Assembly: GCA_041690255.1 (NCBI GenBank)
Contig: JAWLHU010000005.1
Span: 248,001 to 312,000, forward strand
Length of the DNA stretch: 64,000 nucleotides
Source: JAWLHU01 sp041690255
GTDB taxonomy: Bacteria > Bacillota > Sulfobacillia > Symbiobacteriales > Symbiobacteriaceae
Direction: 5' to 3'
The notes under the pieces are model-generated. The model searched no databases and had not been told where the DNA came from. It worked only from the letters and a program-made list of their open reading frames with translations. This document shows, in pieces, positions 58,497 to 64,000 of this stretch. Positions within the stretch are counted from its first letter, which is position 1. Each line of letters opens with the position of its first letter. The translations under genes were made by a program, and so were the position numbers.

Positions 58497-59744
58497 TTAC
58501 GGTGTGATGATCAGGGTAGAGAGGATCTGGTCGCAGACCGGCTTCGCCTCCTTCCAGGGGGTTCGGGAGCCACCGATCGAGCCGCAGGTGATCCGGTAGA
58601 GATGCTCATCCACGGGGAGGAGGTAGACCTCCCGGGAGAAGCCCGCCGTGGCGCTGACGGCCGAGTAGCTGAAGTAGCCCGCCTCCCTGCCGGCCAGCCT
58701 GCGCAGCCCCTGCTCCATGATCACGTGGCGGGGTTGCTGCTCGATCTCCTGCACCGCCTGGCGGACCAGGACGCTCGGGGATTGGCCGGGCGATGGTAGC
58801 CGCTCGATCATCAACTCGCCCCAGTCGTCCAGGGGGAGAGCGAGGCGTCCGCCCTCGGTGCTCACCGCTCCGTAGGCCGTCGGGTACTGGAGGCTCAGGC
58901 CCCAGGGCCGATAGTCAAGCACCCCCGCGTCTCCGACGGCCTTGCCCTCCTCCTGCGCAGCGCCATCAAACGTAAGAGTGGCCGCAACCTGGTCGCAGAT
59001 CTGCTTCACCTCGGTCCAGGAGGCACCGGCGCCGGAATCGCTCCCGCAGGTGACCCGGTAGAGCCGGTCCTCCACCGGGACCAGGTAGACCTCCCGGGTG
59101 AAGCCGGCGGCCGCACTGACGAAGTAGTAGCTGAAGTAGCCCGCCTGACGCCCGGCCAACTCCCGTGTGCCGAACTCCAGCGGCATGTAGCGCTGGTGCT
59201 CCTTCCGCATGGCGTCAAAGGCCTGGGTGGTCAGTGCGGAGAGGGAGTAGTCACCGGGCGGCGGCTCCTTCCGAATCGTCAGGCTGCCCCAGCCGAAGGG
59301 GAGGATCACCTGGTCGGGCTCTGTGGCATCGGGGTAGGGCTCCTCGAAGAGGGAGGGGTAGGCGAGGGTGAAGCCCAGGTCGGCGTTGGTATAGGCCCTT
59401 GCAGGCGCCTCCAGGTAGGGCTGGGCGCTGCCCGGCTCCCTGGGCGATGGGGGCTGATCGCTGCTCTGTGCTGGTGGCACGGTTGGTGTTGCCCGGGGCG
59501 GTGTCGAGGTCTCGCTCCCGGAACTGGCCGGGACCCGGGGCGCTGTGGGCATGCGCCCCAGGAGGAGCCCGCCGGCGACGAGCAGCAGCGTGGCGGCGAC
59601 CCCAACCTCCAGCAGGCTGCCGAACCGCCGGCGGGGGCGGGTGACCTGTGCTTGTTGAATCCGCCGGTAGAGCCGGGGCGCATCGACCCGAGCCCGCGCG
59701 GCCTCCGCCTCCAGGGCGGCCTTCAGTTGCTCATCATTCCACAT
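58497..59744 (-). CDS. Membrane-bound anti-sigma-like protein with duplicated extracytoplasmic domain
   Basis: 415 aa from ATG 59744 behind GGGAGGG. The short cytoplasmic N-terminus (WNDEQLKAALEAEAARARVDAPRLYRRI) is suited to bind the sigma factor. One transmembrane helix follows (about 44-62) and a Ser/Thr/Pro linker. Two copies of a roughly 135-residue module come next: LGFTLAYPSLFEE...RELAGRQAGYFSYYFVSAAAGFTREVYLVPVE and WGLSLQYPTAYGA...RRLAGREAGYFSYSAVSATAGFSREVYLLPVD. Each module ends in a Cys pair region. It overlaps the ECF sigma gene by eleven bases, so it is probably its regulator. No zinc anti-sigma motif is seen. Confidence 0.78.
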   Translation of the reverse strand: MWNDEQLKAALEAEAARARVDAPRLYRRIQQAQVTRPRRRFGSLLEVGVAATLLLVAGGLLLGRMPTAPRVPASSGSETSTPPRATPTVPPAQSSDQPPSPREPGSAQPYLEAPARAYTNADLGFTLAYPSLFEEPYPDATEPDQVILPFGWGSLTIRKEPPPGDYSLSALTTQAFDAMRKEHQRYMPLEFGTRELAGRQAGYFSYYFVSAAAGFTREVYLVPVEDRLYRVTCGSDSGAGASWTEVKQICDQVAATLTFDGAAQEEGKAVGDAGVLDYRPWGLSLQYPTAYGAVSTEGGRLALPLDDWGELMIERLPSPGQSPSVLVRQAVQEIEQQPRHVIMEQGLRRLAGREAGYFSYSAVSATAGFSREVYLLPVDEHLYRITCGSIGGSRTPWKEAKPVCDQILSTLIITP

Positions 59745-60375
59745 GCGAGATCCCTCCCGTGGCTGGTGAAGTCGCACCCATGAGTGCGAGAAGCTTCTGG
59801 CGAGCGTGGTGGAGCCGCGACTTGACCGTGCCCGCCGGCAGGCTCATCGCCTCGGCGATCTGGGCCTCGGAGAGGCCGGCGTAGTAGCGCAGGATTACCG
59901 GGATCCGGTGCGAGTCAGGCAGGCGGCGGAGCATGAGCCGGAGCTGGGCCACCTCGTCGAGGTGCGTCACGGCCTCCTCGGGGAGCGGGGCCCCGTGGTC
60001 GATCTCCTCACGGCGGCCCGCCGTAAAGGGGAGGAAGAGCCAGCCCCGCCCCTTGCGGAGCGATCTGCGTGCCGTGTTGTGCAAGATGGCGTAGAACCAG
60101 GCGCGGAACTGAGCGGGATCGCGAAGGGTATCAACCCGGCGGAGCACCTGTACGAACGAGTCCTGAACCACATCCTCCGCGGCCTCCTGACTCCGTGTGA
60201 TCAGGTAGGCCACCCGTACCGCCTGGTCTATATAGAGATCATAGAGGGGTTCAAAGGCGGTGCCATCGCCCTGTTGCAGCCGGATCACCCATGGAGTCTC
60301 GTCTATGGCGGATCGCCCCCTTGCCCTGAGAACTCTGTTCGAGAAGGAGAGGCCCGATCCCCGCGCCCGGTTCAA
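59734..60375 (-). CDS. ECF-type RNA polymerase sigma factor
   Basis: Up to 213 aa. Region 2: GTAFEPLYDLYIDQAVRVAYLITRSQEAAEDVVQDSFVQVLRRV. Linker region with AWFYAILHNTARRSLRKGR. Region 4: LRRLPDSHRIPVILRYYAGLSEAQIAEAMSLPAGTVKSRLHHARQKLLALM. The start is uncertain: TTG 60375 lies too close to GAGGAGG, so translation may begin inside, with GTG at about codon 30 being the last option before the conserved core. Coupled to the membrane partner gene downstream. Confidence 0.88.
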   Translation of the reverse strand: MNRARGSGLSFSNRVLRARGRSAIDETPWVIRLQQGDGTAFEPLYDLYIDQAVRVAYLITRSQEAAEDVVQDSFVQVLRRVDTLRDPAQFRAWFYAILHNTARRSLRKGRGWLFLPFTAGRREEIDHGAPLPEEAVTHLDEVAQLRLMLRRLPDSHRIPVILRYYAGLSEAQIAEAMSLPAGTVKSRLHHARQKLLALMGATSPATGGISHVE

Positions 60376-60650
60376 TCCTCCTCGCAGAAAATCGTAGGGC
60401 CAGGGGGAGGGAGATTCGGGCCGATTGTGTAGCTCGATAAATGAGCATTTGGTATCAATTATTCATGTGAACCAGACACGAAAAGGGCGTTCATCTGAAG
60501 TTCTCATCATCTTTCTTGGGATAACTTGTATCCACGAAAAACTATCCATTCACCGTCTCTTCTTCTTCCAGGATAAGTGCTAGTTTTTTGGGTAGCCGGA
60601 GGCACAGAAGAATCTCTCCTCTGCGCGTCCGGAGAGAAAGGGGAGATCAC
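60376..60650. other. Divergent intergenic region, AT-richer than surroundings
   Basis: Carries the promoters of the sigma operon (minus) and of the third peptide-binding gene (plus). GGATA...TATCC at 60519-60533 is a short inverted repeat. No unambiguous -35/-10 pair or ECF motif could be assigned by eye, and no gene is seen. Confidence 0.5.
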
Positions 60651-62378
60651 ATGCGTACCAGGCGTTCCGTTTTTGGTCTTTTGGCGCTACTCCTGGTCGG
60701 TACGATGTTCGTGTCGGCCTGCTCCAAGAGTGAGCCCAAGACTGAGCCAACTCCGTCCACACCTTCCACCCCGTCGACCCCGTCGACCCCGTCTCAGCCG
60801 GCGCCCGACCCCAACACCCCGAAGGATGGTGGAACCCTTACCATCTCCACCTTCTCGGACATCACGACCCTGAACCCGATCATGTATGAGGATACCGCAT
60901 CCGGCGACCTGATCTACCTGATCTTCGCCTATCTGTATGACCTGAACGCGAAGGGTGAGATCGAGGTCAACGACCGGACGATCGCCGCTGAGCTGCCGAA
61001 GGTCAGCGAAGACCAGAAGACCTACACGATCAAGCTGAAGTCGACCGGCAAGTGGTCTGACGGCAAGCCGATCACCGCTGACGATGTGGTCTTCACGTTC
61101 ACTGCCAACGCCACCCAGGAGACCGCCTCCCCCAACTACAGCTACTTCGCTCAGTTGGAGAAGGCGACGGCCATCGATCCCACTACCGTTGAGCTGAAGC
61201 TGAAGGACGTCGATGCCCGGTTCGTCCTGAACACCTTCAACTCGCCCATGGCTCCGGCCCATGTTTTCAAGGACGTTCCGCTGGCTGAGATCGAGAAGCA
61301 GGCCTTTGGCAAGAGCCCGGCGGCCACCGTCACCAGCGGCCCGTACAAGTGGGTCGAGTGGCAGGAGAAGCAGTTCCATCGCCTCGAGCGGAATGCCGAT
61401 TACTGGGGCAAGAAGCCGCACATCCAGGAGATCGTCTACAAGATCTACGCCAGCCAGAACACCGAGGTTCAGGCCCTGGTTAACGGCGAGACTGACTTCA
61501 TGGAGACCGTTCCGGTCGCTCTGCTTGACGTTGTGAAGCAGAAGCAGGGCCTGAACATCTACGAGTCCCCGGGCCAGTCCTACGACTACATTGTCTTCAA
61601 CTTTGACGGCAAGAACTTCCCCGGTGGCAAGTCCCTCTTCGAGGGCAAGAAGACCCGTCAGGCGATCAACTACGCCTTGAACCGGAAGGGCATGGTCGAC
61701 TCCGTCCTGCAGGGGCATGGCACCCTGCTGAACGGCCCGTTCCTCCCCGGCACCTGGGCCTTCGATGAGGCCGCTGCCAAGAACTTCGAGTACAACGTCG
61801 AGACCGCCAAGAAGCTCCTCGCTGAGGACGGCTGGAAGGCTGGCTCTGACGGCATCCTCGCCAAGGATGGCCAGAAGTTCGAGTTCGACCTCATGACCAA
61901 CGCCGGCAACGTCCGCCGTGAGTCCTACATCGCCATCGTGCAGCAGAACCTGGCTGAGGTTGGCATCAAGGTCAACCTGAAGCCGATGGACTTCTCTGCC
62001 CTGGTCGACAACCACCTGGGCACCGGCGAGTTCCAGACCGTCCTGCTGGGCTGGTCGCTGACGCCTGAGCCCGACTGCGAATCGATCTTCAGCTCCGCCT
62101 ACTTCCCGCCTGCCGGCCAGAACTCCGGTCTCTACAAGAACGAGAAGACCGACAAGCTCTGGGTCGACAGCTACCGCACCTCTGACCAGGCGAAGCGCCG
62201 GGCCATCTACGCCGAGATCCTGAAGGAGTTCGGCGAGGATCCGCCCTACGTCTTCATCGCCCAGCAGAACACCATGACCGCCTTCAACGGTCGGGTCCAC
62301 TGGAAGGATGCGGACAAGCCGGTCCACATGCTGCCTTACGGTTACATGTTCCACATCTTCGAGTGGTGGGTCGACTAG
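60651..62378 (+). CDS. Peptide-binding lipoprotein of the third ABC module (SBP family 5)
   Basis: 575 aa from ATG 60651 behind AAAGGGGAG. Lipoprotein signal with FVSAC, Cys 24, followed by a linker of tandem Ser-Thr-Pro triplets coded by a short DNA repeat. The mature family 5 fold reads KDGGTLTISTFSDITTLNPI, YTIKLKSTGKWSDGKPITADDVVFTF, SPAATVTSGPYKWVEWQEKQFHRLERN, KTRQAINYALNRKG and GWSLTPEPDCESIFSSAYFPP. DppA/OppA type; the ligand is not known. Heads an operon with DppB- and DppC-type permeases. Confidence 0.94.
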   Translation: MRTRRSVFGLLALLLVGTMFVSACSKSEPKTEPTPSTPSTPSTPSTPSQPAPDPNTPKDGGTLTISTFSDITTLNPIMYEDTASGDLIYLIFAYLYDLNAKGEIEVNDRTIAAELPKVSEDQKTYTIKLKSTGKWSDGKPITADDVVFTFTANATQETASPNYSYFAQLEKATAIDPTTVELKLKDVDARFVLNTFNSPMAPAHVFKDVPLAEIEKQAFGKSPAATVTSGPYKWVEWQEKQFHRLERNADYWGKKPHIQEIVYKIYASQNTEVQALVNGETDFMETVPVALLDVVKQKQGLNIYESPGQSYDYIVFNFDGKNFPGGKSLFEGKKTRQAINYALNRKGMVDSVLQGHGTLLNGPFLPGTWAFDEAAAKNFEYNVETAKKLLAEDGWKAGSDGILAKDGQKFEFDLMTNAGNVRRESYIAIVQQNLAEVGIKVNLKPMDFSALVDNHLGTGEFQTVLLGWSLTPEPDCESIFSSAYFPPAGQNSGLYKNEKTDKLWVDSYRTSDQAKRRAIYAEILKEFGEDPPYVFIAQQNTMTAFNGRVHWKDADKPVHMLPYGYMFHIFEWWVD

Positions 62379-62406
62379 CAGACCGCTGCTCAGCGCCAGG
62401 GAACAC

Positions 62407-62430
62407 AGGAAGGGGCTCCGGCCCCTTCCT
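62407..62430 (+). terminator. Hairpin after the third peptide-binding gene
   Basis: AGGAAGGGGC pairs perfectly with GCCCCTTCCT around TCCG, without a T-run. Likely a stabiliser or partial terminator inside the operon. Confidence 0.6.
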
Positions 62431-62469
62431 GCTATCCCCGGCACTTTGCGCTATTGAGGAGGCGGTTCT

Positions 62470-63441
62470 ATGTGGGAGTACCTGGTCAGGCGGACAGCCC
62501 AATCCCTACTGACCCTGCTCCTGATCTCCATTGTGACGTTCGGCCTGATCCACGCCGCCCCCGGCGGTCCGGCCACCATGTTCATCAAGCCGGGCCAGTC
62601 TCCCGAGCAGGTCGCCAGGCAGATGGAGCTGTGGGGCCTCGACCGGCCGTTGCACATTCAGTACCTGGACTGGCTGGGCCGCATGGCCCGCGGTGACTTC
62701 GGCAACACCTTCCGGGCGAACCGGCCCGTAGGCGAGCTGCTCTGGCCTGCCCTGAAGAACACCGTGATCCTCATGGGGACCGCCTGGCTGCTGAGCCTCC
62801 TGGTCGCCATTCCCTGGGGCATCTACAACAGCACGAGACAATATGGCATATCCGACAACCTGGCAGCGGCGGTCGGCTATGCGGGCTTTGCCATGCCAGC
62901 CTTCTGGTTTGGCATCATTCTACAGGTCACCTTTGCCCTGACTCTGAAATGGCTGCCGCTCTCCGACATGCACTCCATGAGCCGCCGCGGGGAGTTTCTC
63001 GATCTGCTCCGGCACATGGTGCTGCCGGTCATGACGCTGGTATTGATCAACCTCGCCAGCTACCTGAAGTACTCCCGGGCCTCCATGCTGGAGGTGCTGG
63101 GGCAGGATTACGTGAGGACTGCCCGTGCCAAGGGCGTTCCGGAACGGAAGGTCGTTTTCCGCCATGCCCTGCGCAATGCTCTCATTCCGATCATCACGGT
63201 CCTGGGCCTCGACCTGCCCTATATCGTGGGCGGCGCTGCCCTGACCGAGACCGTCTTCAACTGGCCCGGTATGGGACGGCTCTTCGTGGATAACGCCATG
63301 GCGCGCGAGTACACCGTGCTCATGGGCGTCACCGTCGTCACCGCCTTCGTGGTGATCCTGGGCAACCTGCTGGCCGATATTCTCTACGCGGCAGTCGACC
63401 CGCGGGTGCGGCTGACCGGGAAGGGGGTCACCTCCGCATGA
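62470..63441 (+). CDS. Peptide ABC transporter permease, DppB type (third module)
   Basis: 323 aa, ATG 62470 behind TGAGGAGG. Motifs: HAAPGGPATMF after helix 1, MARGDFGNTFRANRPV, and the EAA loop DYVRTARAKGVPERKVVFRHALRNA. C-terminus AAVDPRVRLTGKG. Clearly distinct from the two copies in the second operon. Its stop overlaps the ATG of the DppC-type gene (ATGA). Confidence 0.95.
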   Translation: MWEYLVRRTAQSLLTLLLISIVTFGLIHAAPGGPATMFIKPGQSPEQVARQMELWGLDRPLHIQYLDWLGRMARGDFGNTFRANRPVGELLWPALKNTVILMGTAWLLSLLVAIPWGIYNSTRQYGISDNLAAAVGYAGFAMPAFWFGIILQVTFALTLKWLPLSDMHSMSRRGEFLDLLRHMVLPVMTLVLINLASYLKYSRASMLEVLGQDYVRTARAKGVPERKVVFRHALRNALIPIITVLGLDLPYIVGGAALTETVFNWPGMGRLFVDNAMAREYTVLMGVTVVTAFVVILGNLLADILYAAVDPRVRLTGKGVTSA

Positions 63442-64000
63442 GCACAGAGCCAAAGGCCGTTGCACCTGCAGAGGAGACGGCCGTTCTCTCCACCAAGCCG
63501 GAGAGCCTGGGTCACCAGGTACTCCGCAAGTTCTTGGGCAACAAGCTGGCGATCATGGGGCTGATCCTGCTCCTCTTCTTCATCGTCGTGGCGCTCCTGG
63601 CGCCCTACATCGCTCCCTACGACCCGGCCAAGGTCGACCTGCTCAGCTCCAACAAAGGACCGAGCGCCGCACACTGGCTGGGCACGGACAACATCGGGCG
63701 CGATGTCTTCTCCCGCCTGCTCTACGGCAGCCGGGTCTCCCTGGTGGTCGGCTTCTCCGTCGCGGCGGGCGCCGTGATCCTCGGCTCCCTGGTCGGCTCG
63801 GTGGCCGGTTACCTGGGCGGCTGGGTCGATACGGTGCTGATGCGCCTGATCGACGTGATGCTCTCCTTCCCGGGCCTCTTTTTGAACATCCTGGTGCTGG
63901 CGATCTTCGGCAGTCACTTCGTCTACCTGATCCTGATCATGGTCTTTACAAGTTGGATGGGAGTGGCCCGCCTGGTGCGGGGCCAATTCCTCCAGTTGCG
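63438..64000 (+). CDS. Peptide ABC transporter permease, DppC type (3' truncated by window)
   Basis: The first 187 residues are visible. Polar N-terminus, then KFLGNKLAIMGLILLLFF (helix 1), LGTDNIGRDVFSRLLYGSR and the start of the cytoplasmic EAA region (MGVARLVRGQFLQL) at the edge. The frame is open at the window end. It completes the permease pair of the third module; whether ATPase genes follow cannot be seen. Confidence 0.94.
   Translation, partial: MSTEPKAVAPAEETAVLSTKPESLGHQVLRKFLGNKLAIMGLILLLFFIVVALLAPYIAPYDPAKVDLLSSNKGPSAAHWLGTDNIGRDVFSRLLYGSRVSLVVGFSVAAGAVILGSLVGSVAGYLGGWVDTVLMRLIDVMLSFPGLFLNILVLAIFGSHFVYLILIMVFTSWMGVARLVRGQFLQL

Noticed and set aside
1..64000. tRNA, rRNA, insertion sequence, integrase or phage genes
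   Set aside because: Looked for in the gaps and among the reading frames; nothing recognisable was found. A covariance-model scan could still find a small RNA.

Overview
The window reads as chromosome of a GC-rich member of the Bacillota (Firmicutes). The supporting evidence is a Bacillus/Clostridium-type gene order around cell division, ileS, lspA and pyrimidine synthesis, a T-box leader, a PyrR attenuator, a CIRCE-like element, lipobox lipoproteins and purine-rich ribosome binding sites (RBSs). High-GC thermophilic relatives such as Symbiobacterium fit best, but this is an inference from gene order and composition. No rRNA, tRNA, CRISPR array, insertion sequence or phage gene was seen.

Layout. 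1-1.7 kb: end of a peptide ABC permease operon. 1.7-2.8 kb: a 32-bp minisatellite and decaying gene remnants, including a HIT-family pseudogene. 2.8-9 kb: a DUF2268-type metalloprotease, RidA, then the division/ylm cluster (pgeF, HlyD-like protein, yggS, sepF, ylmG, divIVA) and a DUF1540 protein. 9-13.7 kb: a lipoprotein with Asp-box repeats, then ileS behind a T-box. 13.8-38.6 kb: accessory block. It holds an unknown protein, a DMSO-reductase-type respiratory operon with TorD chaperone and extra Fe-S protein, an FNR-like regulator, moaA, tatA, a nucleoside-type ABC importer (BMP, nupO/P/Q), amidohydrolase, flavin monooxygenase, M20 dipeptidase, two small membrane proteins and a peptide uptake operon with duplicated DppB-type permeases. 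38.6-42.3 kb: the conserved backbone resumes (DUF5665, TraR/DksA-like, lspA, rluD, pyrF). 42.4-45.7 kb: membrane protein, two-component system and a G-rich 21-bp minisatellite. 45.7-51.3 kb: pyrRBCKDE. 51.3-58.4 kb: zinc-ribbon protein behind a CIRCE-like element, small proteins, a tandem-MerR regulator, an M28 peptidase coupled to a UvrA2-type ATPase, an aldo/keto reductase-like protein and YbjQ-like protein. 58.5-60.4 kb: ECF sigma factor and membrane-bound partner. 60.6-64 kb: third peptide ABC module, cut by the window end.

How the genes work together. DmsA carries a Tat signal and needs molybdopterin; TorD, MoaA, TatA and the FNR-like regulator in the same 7 kb make a coherent anaerobic respiration module, with an FNR-type site between dmsA and the regulator. 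The pyr operon is probably controlled by PyrR-dependent attenuation, and ileS by uncharged tRNA-Ile. Each of the three solute-binding protein genes is followed by a hairpin before the next transporter gene, which would keep binding protein in excess. The nup operon encodes its ATPase, but no ATPase for any of the three peptide permease modules is visible here.

No single locus is convincingly a new system. The best candidates for follow-up are the MerR-MerR / M28 / UvrA2 / AKR cluster, the sigma / duplicated-sensor pair, the CIRCE-controlled zinc ribbon and the two minisatellites.
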